Of a stretch of DNA of 64,000 bases, positions 32,839 to 44,078 are shown in pieces. The translations under genes and the position numbers were made by a program. This DNA comes from Floccularia luteovirens. Lineage: Eukaryota; Basidiomycota; Agaricomycetes; Agaricales; Squamanitaceae. The first letter of the stretch is position 1; each line of letters opens with the position of its first letter. The notes under the pieces are model-generated. The model did not search any database. It was not told the origin of the DNA and saw only the letters and a list, made by a program, of their open reading frames with translations. Location: NCBI GenBank assembly GCA_009739215.1, contig VSJF01000003.1:1860001-1924000 (forward strand), in the 5' to 3' direction.

Positions 32839-34575
32839 ATGTCTCTGAAAGTGGTTCTAGCCAGCTTTTTACTGTGGTTATCTGTCGGGCTCCAATTATT
32901 ACCTCAAGTCAATGCTCTGAAAGGTGATTCAGGATGCGGTATATTCTTGTGCATAAATGCAACGTACGATGGGGAGTTGGTTACCTGTAAGTCCTATACA
33001 AACAGTTCAAGTGACGTGCAGGGAATGACCATAATTTCATAGATGAAATGACAGCTTTAAGAGAACCATTTGGTTGGCTGGCACTGTAAGCTCTATCAAT
33101 GCTCTGAGAATGGTTGAACGAATATTAAACCTGGTTTTAGCGGTTTCGGACGTAGAATGAGAGATACCGACATGGTCGTATTGTGGCCCAATGACAACGA
33201 CGGCTCTGTGACAATATCGCAACGTTATGCAACTGGACATACTGAGCCAATGCCTGTTATGTCTCCACCTCGAGTTGCCACACTAGTAAAACCAAGAGTC
33301 ACCTCAGTGGGTTTTGCTCAATATGATAAAGTAGCATTCACTTAACTTCTTGTTTTCTAGTGGCATCCGAAAAGCCAAGCCACACTTGCGTTCAGCATCC
33401 CCGCAAACAAGACCCTTATGGGTACCAAAGAGCCTATAGAGAGGCTTATCTGGGCATACTCGCTAAAGCGCCCCTCAAAGCTCCCAGAATCTGTATTGAC
33501 CCAGCATGTAAGTGCTGGGTTTTTCCGTCTCAATTTCACCAAGGACGTACCAGAGATGCTCGAAATCGAACGTCCGACAACCGAGAAAGCTCCTGAGGAA
33601 CATCACCATCACGTCCACCCTGACGAGAATTCACCAGGAAATATGTCAGAGACTGTGGACGTGTCTGGTTACCTCAATAGCCATGAAAAAATCATTCTAA
33701 CCCATGGTGTTCTCATGTCACTCGGGTTCTTGGTTATTTTACCTGCAGGTTCTCTTATCGCTCGTTGGGGAAGAACACTTACACCAGCTTGGTTCAAAGC
33801 TCATTGGATTTGTAACATGCTAGTCGCATTGCCCGTCATTACAATAGGGTGGTTTTTAGGGCCTTTGGCGACGTTTGTACGCCAAGGTGCTCACCTAGCG
33901 TCGGCTCATCAGGCAAGTGTTTTTCTCAAAAAGATCTGTCGTCTATATGTTAACCCCCCTATTCAGACTTGTGGCGTACTCCTTGTTATTCTATATTACA
34001 TGCAAGTGGTTCTAGGACGCTACATCCACCGAAGACGCGCAGAGAAGGTGGTTCCTGCTAGTAAACCGCACCCCCCATCAAATATCCTCCACGTCGTGTC
34101 TGGTTTAACCATCATAGGCCTCGCATTTTTCCAGGTAAGAGAATGCCTTTCATTTCCATCATTTGCTCCTTTCTCAATGTTATCGTAGGTGCACAGCGGT
34201 ATGCACGAATGGTACATTGCGACAAACAGACCCCCAGTCCCTCATTGGTGCCATGATTTATGGCTTGCTTGGATTGTGGTATGTCCCAGTTCTGTCTCTT
34301 ACGACCCACTCATAATAAAATGGGGATTTCAGATCATTCCCATTGCATATGCCTCGGGCCTTGCGCTACTTCCACGACAATTCTATCAAGAACGACAAGG
34401 AGTCACCTTGGATTCCCAGAATTACATCGTCTTATCTGACGGTTCCAATTCACCAAACACACACCTACTATTCAACGTTCCAGAAGAAGATGACGAAGGC
34501 TTTGCTAAGGAATATCGACCACGCCGCGTACCCGAGTCCACAACAGAATTCGAACAGGGTGTTCCTCAGCATTGA
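32839..34575 (+). CDS. Secreted DOMON-cytochrome b561 membrane oxidoreductase
   Basis: A signal peptide (MSLKVVLASFLLWLSVGLQL, cut after VNA) precedes an extracellular DOMON domain of the cellobiose-dehydrogenase-cytochrome type: FGWLALGFGRRMRDTDMVVL with a possible Met ligand, WPNDNDGSVTISQRY, ATLAFSIPANK. A His/Pro/Glu-rich linker (EEHHHHVHP) follows, then a cytochrome b561 domain with five or six helices and the expected histidines: SHEKIILTHGVLMSLGF, FKAHWICNM, SAHQTCGVLLVILYY, VHSGMHEWY. The C-terminal tail is acidic and cytosolic. Such proteins are thought to move electrons across the plasma membrane, and a link to extracellular redox chemistry is inferred. The SAHQ/TCGV join uses a 54-nt GC-AG intron (33913-33966, CAG|GCAAGT) that is stop-free if retained. 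Confidence 0.82.
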
Positions 34576-35118
34576 CTCGCATATATTTCGTAGAACTTTG
34601 AATGTATTTAATCTAACTGGTCTTGAATGTAGTTGACACATGAATTGCAAAAATGATAAATTAATACACAAAACATGCGAGAGGGATAGGTATAGTTTGA
34701 AGTAGGGTATGAAAAACAGTAAACACTTGATTTGCTCCGATATTGTTGAATAAATTAACAACAAGATACTACTCGATAAAACTCGAATATTTTAGACCCA
34801 GGAAAATTCTTGTTTTGTTACATACAAAATGGACCTGTGAGAACTAAGACAAACTGCCAAACAGTAACAGCTAACATTCTATAAATGTTAACTACGAAGC
34901 TTAAGACAGATGAGTTGCGAGTGTAGCCGCTCCGTCGCCAATTGATGATGACATGGTGATTGGATTTCTGATATGATGAAGATCGTCTTTGGAGATGTTC
35001 GTAACCCGTAGCAAGACCTTCGAGAAAGTAGCGGATGGCGCCTCGTCCCGTCCAATTTGCCATCGACGGCCTATGTATAAAAGCAAGAGCATCTACATTT
35101 TGCATAGATGCATGCATA
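34576..35118. other. Convergent intergenic region
   Basis: 3' flanks of the DOMON-b561 gene and the EST1-like gene. A minus-strand open frame (35092-34901) continues past the EST1-like stop, and a GTATGC...ATAG intron could be drawn, but every join I tried creates a stop. It is therefore left unassigned. Confidence 0.4.
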
Positions 35119-38100
35119 CTAAGTAGCTGCAAGAAGAGAAGCCAAATCTTTCTCGCCAGCTGCAGGAAGTTGTCTTGAACGAGCTTTGAGACGCACTGTT
35201 GAAAAAATTAACATGTCAGAACACACCTGAAACATTCTGAACGGAAAGAATTTCACTTACAGTTGCGATCAAGACTCAGTAAGACAACCTTGACAGCATT
35301 TTGGACAACCTTGACTGTGGCTTTCAGCATAGCCGACCGATCCACCCAATGCTCGTCTTGCCATATAGCAGCTTTCAAGATAAGATCATCCATATTTCTA
35401 TCCATGTTCCCACCGGGCGTAAAATCGACTTGTTCAGTTCTAACACTCAATGTGGTCAGGTAATTCCCTTTGGATGTTTGGACCTTGAGCGATAGTGAAT
35501 GCGAGCGGATGTGAGAGACGATATATGAAACTGCGGTCTGAGCAGCCTCAGCTAATTGTGGTGATTCGTTTGAAGACAGGCCATCAAGCTCCATAATAAC
35601 TGGAACAGGAATGACAACCGTCCACTGCATACTTTCAATTAGGGATGCTAGCATAGATAAAGAGGAAAGCAGGATATTGGTGTCGACCACGAGGATAGTG
35701 TATCCAGGTACAATCGACAGTAATGGAGCCGCGGCGGTTAATTTCTTGCTCGAACGGAGACGGGGTTGTGATGAAGACTGGATCTCTGCAGCCTCAGATC
35801 GAAGGAGGCTCTTCAGATATCGGCGGCGAGCCTAGGGAAAAAAGAAAGGAACAATTAATAACCATCCTATGCTATAAAACCGTTGCTGACACATACCTTA
35901 AGGGCTTTCACCTCCTCAGAATCGTTGTCACTATCTTCACTCTCCTCCGAGGACATACCAGCATCCACCTCATCTTCGTCAACATCCATAGCATCATCCA
36001 CCCATCTCTTGCCCATCCTCCTTTTCTCTTCTTCTTCTCTTTCAAGACGATCTTGTTCCTTCCACTGCTCCACTTTCTGAGCCAACTTCCCTTCAACTCC
36101 CCACTGCCTCGTTCCCTCCACCCAAGTAAATCCGTCCACAACACTCGCAATATTAACACCACACCTCGCTATCCGTATCCACCGGCGAACCAAGTCACCA
36201 CTTGAAGAACTCTTCCTATTTCCATCCTCATCATCGTCCTCAATATGTCCATCAGTCTGCTCCATACATTCACCCTCCTCAAGCACCTCCAATTCGGCAC
36301 GCCGCTCCTCTCCAGTCTTCCAGTAGCCTCGTTCAAACACCTTCCGTCCGACCCACTCCATTCCACGTAAACACCAATCCTCATTCAAGGGAGGTGCACA
36401 GCCACTCGTAAGCATAACCCATCGCTCCACACCATCTTGCAAGTTTTTATTCGGCGTCAATAAGCCTTGTGCAGCCATGATCTTCCTAGGTACAGTAGCA
36501 AAAAATGCCGCAAGATCTTCCCACGGAATACTACGCTCCAGTACTTCAAGTGGAAGGGGGTGTCGTAAAACGGTACTGAGGAATGTCATAACCACAGTGA
36601 GGTATGGGTTCAATGTCGAATGGGCAAACTGGGACGCTTTACGAGTCGGGCGGCGCAACACATGCGATAACATTGCAAATGTCAACTGGAGAGCGAACTT
36701 GAACGCAGGGGGATATTCGGAATAATCAGCTTGCGCCTGGGAGATTGATGGGGATACATGCGTAGGCGCGGGGGACTTCATCACATCATCGCAACCGTTA
36801 GCGTGGTGTATATTTTGATGCTGGTCTTCGTCAACGTCCATTCGTTCATCCCCAGCAGTCGTTGGAACACCCGCCGCCACCTTTTTCGCCATAACACGCA
36901 TAGCAGCAGCTTGTTGAACTCCGGCCTCCCGTGCACCGATGACACCGGCTTTTCGAAGTACACCAGTTGGACGACCATATTCTAGCACGGAGGCGATGTT
37001 AATAACACCCATCATGATCCATTCGCGCTCTTCAGCACCCTCAATCTCCAATCGCTCAATAAAGCGTGCGAGTGTCGGTTGAAAGTCATCTAGCTGAATG
37101 TTTGTAAAGAGCATGCCGTGAAGAAGAACAAAAAGATCTGGTGCTCGAGCATCGGGCTGGGAACGCCTGGTTTGAGCAGCATGAGACCAAAGTGGTAATA
37201 TGGATTCGCGGGATGTAGGAAACGGATGAAGTGTGGTCATGCTGCAACAAACAACCACATGTAAACTTGAGGCAAGAACAGCAACCAAAAAGGAACGGAC
37301 CTCTTAACAAAGTGGTACACACCACGCAACTCTTCGCCTTCCACCTCTCGGGAAAGCAAACCGATGTGATGATGCAATTTACCCGTACCTGGTTGCTCGG
37401 CTAATCCTGCACCGTACCAATCTCGTGCGATTCCACGCCAGCGTTCCTTTTCTGGTTCTACTTCCAACAGACGCGCTGCTGCTATACCTACACTGGGAGA
37501 AGGGCTATCGTCGATACGTGCCGCAGGAGCATCACTGACAGATTTAGCTACAGGAGCTACTGGAACTTCAAGATTCCCGGTTTCTTTGGTAGATATCTGT
37601 GTGGCAGACGCCTCTGACACCGCCTGTGCAGTAAGTCCGCTGTGTCCAGTTATGCCCGAGTTTACCATAGCTGCGACGGCCATACGATAGCGAGCAAGAT
37701 CGCCAAGTGCCTCAAGCCATCCGCTTTTAAAGCTGTTAAGAGTGGGCTCTTCCAAAAGTCCTGTATAAAATGTATATGCGTAATAAATGAAGTCCTGAAG
37801 ATGCTCCAGTGCAAGAGGTGATGTAAATGAAGCACGTCGGAGAGCTTCCAGTAGCTTATGGAAAGCATATGTCCAGAGACGTACAATGATGTTGTATTTT
37901 GTGGGAATATTCCGCAGGGAGGCAGGCACAGAAGGAGCAAGCGAGATCTCAAGTAAGTTGTGAATTATTTCTGCAAGTCTATTGAAGATGACGTTAGCCA
38001 TATAGTACGTTCAGATAAGATATTGATGAGATCTACCTTTTATGGTCGGTAATCTGCTTTCTCCATTTTTCTTTCTCAAGATCGTCATTTTCCACTTCCT

Positions 38101-39106
38101 TTCCCTTCAACATAACCCTACTTCCCATAGCGTCATCGGTCTCTTCTGTTGAATCCTCTTGTTTGATCTTGGTCTCTAAATTGGTGATTGTCCGGTACAG
38201 CCGCTTTAACTGAACGGAGAAAACATTATTTCCAGAATCATCCGTGCCCTGACCCTGGCTGGGTCGCCCATCAAATAAAGCGGAAGAGGCAGAAGAACCG
38301 TCGGTAGTTGAAGATAATGTGAAGGCAGAAGATATTGACGCTGCATATGAAGACGTTGACGAAGCGGAGACGTATTCTGCGGATGATTTGGGGGTGGGAA
38401 GTGGACGGCCACCAAGTTGAGGCCGTGCAAGGACGGAGAAACGGACTGGGTCGTCTTTACGGTGATCGAAAAGTTGTCGCGACACTGCCCCACGATCATC
38501 TCTCTGATGGGGTCCGACAGTTGCACGCGGAACGTTGGAACTACCTGTGCGATCAGACAATGCTTCAGGTTCAGCCGTACGGCGCATTGGGATGGGGTCA
38601 ATGTCGGGATTAAATAATTTACTGCTAGCGGACTTGCCGGCTGTTTGAGAGGGGCGCGGGGTAGGTGAAGAGGAGATTTTGAGACGCCGGGAGAAGTCTT
38701 CATGGTCTGCATCAGCTGGGGACAGACGGGGGGAGACTACGCTGGGTCCGGGTGTTTTGCGAGGGGAGACAGGAGATTGTCGGGATGTAGAAGGGACAGA
38801 TTGTTTCGGAGAGCGTTCTGTGCGAGAGGAAGAGGGATGTGTCACCTGCGGCTGCTGTATCTGTTGCTGTGTTGCCAGCATGCGTTCTGACTTGTCCCTT
38901 ACACGAATGGGACTTGATATGAGGTAAGAAGATGCATTGGAAAAATATGGGCAAGGAACGCACCCAGCTGTTTTCCGTCTTAGCGCGGTGAGCTTTTCGT
39001 CGAGATCAGTGGGCTGGGGTGCGCGCTGTGGTGGGTCGCGAGAAGAGGATTCGCGTTCTTTACCCTTCCTAGATAGTTTGAGGGAAATATCAGAATCTAA
39101 ATGCAT
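35119..39106 (-). CDS. EST1/SMG6-like protein with C-terminal PIN domain
   Basis: About 1,200 residues. The N-terminal third is low-complexity (Ser/Pro/Arg), ending in a predicted coiled coil (LKRLYRTITNLETKIKQED). The EST1 TPR/RNA-binding-like region follows: LAEIIHNLLEISLAPS, LEHLQDFIYYAYTFYTGLL, GKLHHHIGLLSREVEGEEL, YHFVKSMTTLHPFPTSRES, LFVLLHGMLFTNIQLDDFQ. A highly acidic linker (SSEESEDSDNDSEE) leads to the PIN domain with its acidic residues: VVDTNILLSSL, IPVPVIMELDGLSS, MDDLILKAAIW and LLSLDRN. This architecture is that of SMG6/EST1A, the endonuclease of nonsense-mediated decay, also tied to telomeres. Five exons all join in frame; the stop is after LASLLAAT. Confidence 0.85.
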
Positions 39107-39233
39107 TGTTAAAGAAGAGAGGGAGATGAGAGAAAGAAAGCAAGGAGGGAGAGGAGGAGCGCAGCAGAAAAGATGAGAGCCGGGCTGAAGCAGCAGCAGC
39201 GCCGGTGTCCCAGCTCAGCTGCGAGTTGTGACT

Positions 39234-39299
39234 GCTGCGCAGCACTTCTTCCGTTGCTCATATCCATCACACACGTGACTCCCATCACTGCTGCGCAGC
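39234..39299. repeat. Pair of GCTGCGCAGC palindromes flanking a CACGTG box
   Basis: The 10-bp perfect palindrome GCTGCGCAGC occurs at 39234-39243 and again at 39290-39299, each preceded by ACT, exactly 56 bp apart. CACGTGA lies between them at 39272-39278. The region is about 130-190 bp upstream of the EST1-like start, so a regulatory role is plausible but inferred. Confidence 0.45.
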
Positions 39300-39451
39300 C
39301 ACGCTTATCCTCATTATCAATGTCATTTCTGGTCTATTAAATTATCTCTTTGACATCCTTGGTACCCGAGATTCCACCGATTAACGTCCTGTATAACCAC
39401 CAAAACTACACTTAGACCGTGAATAACTGATTATGTTTCGCATTCTTGTCA

Positions 39452-39459
39452 TCACGTGA
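39452..39459. promoter_or_regulatory. TCACGTGA palindrome upstream of EST1-like gene
   Basis: A perfect CACGTG-core palindrome about 345 bp upstream of the EST1-like start; a second CACGTG lies at 39272-39277. Candidate bHLH sites, based on sequence alone. Confidence 0.35.
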
Positions 39460-40602
39460 CCCCTCCCTCATTAACAATAGCAAATCATTTAATTACAGAT
39501 CTCGAGATGTTAACAAGTTATAACATTCTAATTTTACAAAACTTCTCCGCAGCATATCCTGCGCCCGCATTGCTAATCCTGGCCTGCGCGTTCCCAGGGC
39601 ATGGGGTGGACGGTCGAGCCCTGTGTCAGAATCACAGACCTGCACCCGTATATCTTACTCCAAGACTTTTAGCCGCTGGCTATCGCAGCAATGTTGCATT
39701 ACCGTGACTGCGCCTCCTGTTCCGGACTGCGCATTTGTACGTACTCGACCATGCAGATTTGTATATATCATGGAGCGGATTCGTAATGATTCACCTTCTG
39801 CAAAACTACTTTTATGCGACGTCAAAATAATAATTCACTTCTTCCATCTAGCTCTGACGCGGTTTATCTCTATTGTAATACTGACCATTCAATTTCTGGT
39901 GCGTGTTACCTCAAAGGTTCAAACCGACGCCCCTCAATTGGTCGCTGATCCATTAATGAACTTCTGAAAACCTACCACATTACACGGTGTTTCTTATTTA
40001 CAGCCTTGCTCGGTGCTCGATTCTCGTGATATTGCAGGCATATTTCTTTTTGAAGACAGGTGTTCCCTGCATACCAAGGGATTCCATAAATATTTCCTGC
40101 GATTTGCCATGTGCTCTACCTAATTTTTCCCTGGCTGAGCCGTTTTTGGACAGAAAACATTGATACTTTACCACATATCCAAGTCGTTTTCTCAAGTGAT
40201 CAACCCACATAATATGACTGTTTCAACTTACATCATATTTGTGCAGGGTGTTAGTGCGGAAAGTGGACCATGACAATTAGAGGATAACCAATGATCTTTC
40301 TAGTTCATCGAAACTTTACTGCGGAAGACAATATGATAACCCTTATGATTATATCCTATCTAGGTCTCTTTCACTTATTTCAGACATGACTAATGGATTC
40401 CTGCAGTTTCTGAAACAGGAGCAGCCTTTCCTATCACATCTCGCGCAGAATTTTATACTCCTCTGCAACACGTTGCCACAGACGGAGCAGATGGAAAGGA
40501 ATCAGCGCAGCTCCAATTTATATAATTCGGGGTAAAATGTATGCTTCCATAAGTATTGTTAGACGATTTACGAAGATACCATACCCTGTTTGACCGGTGT
40601 CT

Positions 40603-43597
40603 TCAGGCCGGTATGGCCTGAGATGTACTCACAGTCGCGATAGTAGCATTTCCACTAATCACCTCTGCAACTGCAATACCATCCTGTGCAGTAACTTTAA
40701 GCCGCGCGGCTATAGCTACCCCTCTCCCTACAGGTACATCAACTTCATATGCTTGGCTTATGTTGGTTTCATATGCACGAATATCCAGTCCAGTTGCGTA
40801 GTCATAGTCCGGACGCAATGTACCCTCTGGCCCTAGCACGAGGACAGTACCTTCACGTACCCAAATAGGGATATCATCAAGAGGAACATCCTCTCGCATC
40901 CAGCATGGTCCAGTTACGGTACGCTGCGGGTGGAAGAAGGATGTCCATTTCCCAGCTGGGAGGTAGTATTGACTTTTTTCACCGAGAGGTACGAATACTG
41001 GTGCTACGAGCAAGCTGGGACCTGTCCTAACTATCTCAGCAAGGCCGAGATGCTTAAGAAGGTACTACTCACCAAGCATGTATTGTCTGTCGAGATGATG
41101 AGTAGTGGGGTCATCAGGGAACTCCAGGAACATGGCACGCATGATGGGGTGACCCTTCAAACGTGCTTGGATTGACTGCACGGGTATACATTAGCATGAA
41201 AGATTTAAGTTACACATCTACTTACCAAATTGTATAAGTATGGCATGAGACGATACTTTGCGTGCAGGAGTCGCGCCATGCCTACCGCAGCGTCTTCCCC
41301 GTAGTTCCATGGCACGCGATAAGACGATGATCCATGTAGCCTTGTGTGCGACGAGAAGATTCCAAACGCTACCCACCGCTGATAAATTTCTGGAGGTGGA
41401 TGGCCTTCAAAACCTCCGATGTCATGAGACGCGTATGCAAACCCAGACAAAGTCAAAGATAGTGCGCCTCTCATTGCCTCAGCCATAGCTTCCCATGTCG
41501 ATTCACAATCCCCTCCCCAATGAACTGGGAAGCTTGAGGAATCCGCAACATATCAGGTACATAATAAGATACCATGTTGAATTGCTGCGTACCGTTGTCC
41601 TCCGGTAGCTGAGGCTCGTGCAAACACAACGGCCTCTCCTTCCCCAAATCGCTCACGCAACAAACCGAACACAAGTTCATTATACTGTACAGCATATGTA
41701 TTGTGCATCCTCATGGGATCAGAACCATCATGGAAAGTAACTGATGCATGAGGGATTCGTTCACCAAAATCTGTCTAAAATCCATCAAATGCCTTTCGTA
41801 GGCAGAAATTTGAGAAATTTAGGATTTACCTTGAATGCATCGATTCCTAGGTCAAGCAAAGCCGAGAGCTTGCTCGTATACCATTCCCTAGCGTCTGGAT
41901 TGGTGATATCAAGGATTGCAAGACCTAATCACAGAGGTTATTTCTGCAATGCATTCAACACTTTCCTATAAGGCTCTAACCTGGCTGCCACAGATCCCAC
42001 CTTTCCAAATAGGAATCAAACTGTTGTCTCTTATGCAGATATTCACATCACTTACTGCCAGGGGGTTCCATCTGTTCGCTTGATGAAATACCCACCTTGA
42101 ACACCTTCCTTGAAAATATGGGACAGCTGTGATACATATGGATTGACTAAGAAGGATGTTAGTTTTCTACAAATACCGAGGTGGGATGGTATCATCTTAC
42201 TCCAAAGACATATCTTGACGCCATATTTGTCTTTTATTTTAGCGATATATGATTTAGGGTCAGGGAAATTATCTGCATCAAATGTGAAGGAGCACCTAAC
42301 CAATGTTCGTTAGAAAGTGACTGGACTCCAATCTTATGGAGGTCTCACCATTCATATTGTTTCATCCAAAAACAATCCATGTGGAAGACGCTAACATTGC
42401 AGTTTCTGTCCTGCATTCCTTGAAGAAATCCAGAAACAGTTTCGCTAGAATATGAGGTGAGGAATGATGTCGATAGCCAAAGGCCGTAGGTCCAGCTTGG
42501 CAATATCCTATACATATATATAAGGTAACGTCAATAAGCTGAAAACTCAACATTAAACTGACTATTCACGCTGGACGGCCTGTCATTCTGGTATATCTCT
42601 CCAATATCTGAGGGTGGACTGGTTACAATCGTACTGATTATAATCATCGAAGACTTACTTCAAGTGGAGTTGCTCCATAAATCACAAAATACTCGAGACT
42701 ACGATCTGCCACGGACACTCCAACTCTACTGACTTTCTCCGACCCAACTTCGACTTCAACCTCACCCGGGTGGTTGATGAACACACCATAGTTTCTATTC
42801 GTGATATAGAATGGAACACATTTATAGGCTTGATCGCTGGAAGTACCACCATCCTGGTTCCAAACTCTAATTGACTGTCCTTTTTCCAATAAAATCAGCA
42901 CCATAGTTGGAAATAGGAAAACTACTTTAAAAAGCCTTACCATTCTTAACAAACGCGCCAAATTGTTCTCCAAAACCATATATAAGTTCGCCAGGAGACG
43001 TGTTCAATTCCGAATGTAGGTACCTAACTGTCTGTGGTAGAGGTTGCGGATTCGGGTTAGACCCCGGATCTAACGCCAGACAGGAACTGTTCGATGCACT
43101 TCCAAGTGTCCATCGTGACGGCACGTCAAACACTGCTTGATGTTTCGGACCTGCCTCAGTTAACTTCCGAGTCGGTGACTTGAAGGTGATTGTGTAAGGG
43201 TTCTCCGTAATCTCAGCGGTCAGATCACCCGTTACCAGCGAATGAACGCCTTCGCGTTGCATCAAAGTTACGTCTTTCACCGGACCATCATCTGGGAATA
43301 AAGGTATGACGGGATATTGCTCATGGTGCGTGAAATGGTCGATTTTAACACCCACCACCCCGTTGGTCGGCGAATGTATGTGGACACTAAGGACAGGACC
43401 TTGGAAAATTCGGAATATTGAATATGAGGGTAAGGTTATAGATGCGCACCACCAAGTGTATCACCACGGTGTCTGATAGGCCTGGTAGAAACCTGAACGT
43501 CGAAACTATCTTTATCCGCTTTCACTTGAACGGCTTGCAATCCATAATATGGTTTAACACCATTCTTTAACAGCCAGAATCCGTCGTTGAATTTCAT
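40603..43597 (-). CDS. GH31 family alpha-xylosidase/alpha-glucosidase-like enzyme
   Basis: About ten exons. The N-terminal beta-sandwich opens [19 protein letters not shown] and includes [16 protein letters not shown]. The barrel carries [50 protein letters not shown] and [20 protein letters not shown], then the catalytic nucleophile in [13 protein letters not shown] and the acid/base in [36 protein letters not shown] and the C-terminal sheets follow ([19 protein letters not shown]). The KTDFGE and HWGGD forms point to the alpha-xylosidase/YicI-like branch. There is no signal peptide, so an intracellular role in xyloglucan-oligosaccharide use is inferred. An apparent in-frame stop after LLCT lies inside an intron. 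The final exon contains a GTGAGT that could give a different C-terminus. Confidence 0.87.
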
Positions 43598-44078
43598 TTT
43601 GGATTTGAAAAAGTAGTAGCAGGCTTAAGAGTGTTGGCAAAACCAGGACATTCCATCTCTTTATGTAGGCAACCGTACAATCAATCTGGGGAAGTGCCAG
43701 GGTTCACAAGTGGTAGCGGCCCGTAATAACCGTCCGAAATAAACCCGGAACTAATTCGCTGGACATTGGTAAATGGCTTCCAAGGTTTTATCATGATTTT
43801 GTTGATTTTGCTATAATAAACCATAGGGACACGTTAAACGATGATCAAATGCAAAATGAATCAGGAGCAAATTCCATGCTACATGGCTTACACAGGCCAC
43901 ACAATGCTTGCTCATAAAAATATCACTGCCACATGAGCCTTTCAATTAGATCTATGAATAGGGTACGGGTACCTGGTGGCCCGGTCTGTTACACACTCCA
44001 TCACAAAAAAATTGGCTTACATAGATTAGATTGAGTTAAGAACTGAGTCATTGACGTTCTGGTTCCTTTACTACGAAC
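43598..44078. promoter_or_regulatory. Divergent promoter of GH31 and serine dehydratase
   Basis: 481 bp between two start codons in opposite directions. AT-rich with no coding exon recognised. A GGGTACGGGTACC repeat lies near 43961-43973. Confidence 0.45.

Larger units (their letters stand above)
39107..40602. other. 1.5 kb gene-poor region
   Basis: The left part is the promoter of the EST1-like gene, with CAG-rich sequence, two copies of the palindrome GCTGCGCAGC and two CACGTG boxes. The remainder is the 3' flank of the GH31 gene. Short open frames (39456-39707 +, 40210-39998 -) show no recognisable motif. No tRNA seen. Confidence 0.45.

Noticed and set aside
34901..35092. Possible extra 3' exon of the EST1-like gene
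   Set aside because: Every GT-AG join tried creates a stop codon, and the existing stop fits the usual end after the PIN domain.
35723..36205. 160-codon plus-strand ORF
   Set aside because: Antisense to the acidic linker of the EST1-like gene; its Ser/Leu/Phe-rich content is the complement of Glu/Lys codons.
38206..38712. 168-codon minus-strand ORF
   Set aside because: It lies in another frame of the low-complexity N-terminal region of the EST1-like gene; such Ser/Pro-rich coding often leaves shadow frames.
41550..41610. In-frame stop in the GH31 gene (LLCT then stop)
   Set aside because: The stop lies inside an intron that starts GTACGC and ends CTCAAG. Splicing gives the conserved [12 protein letters not shown].
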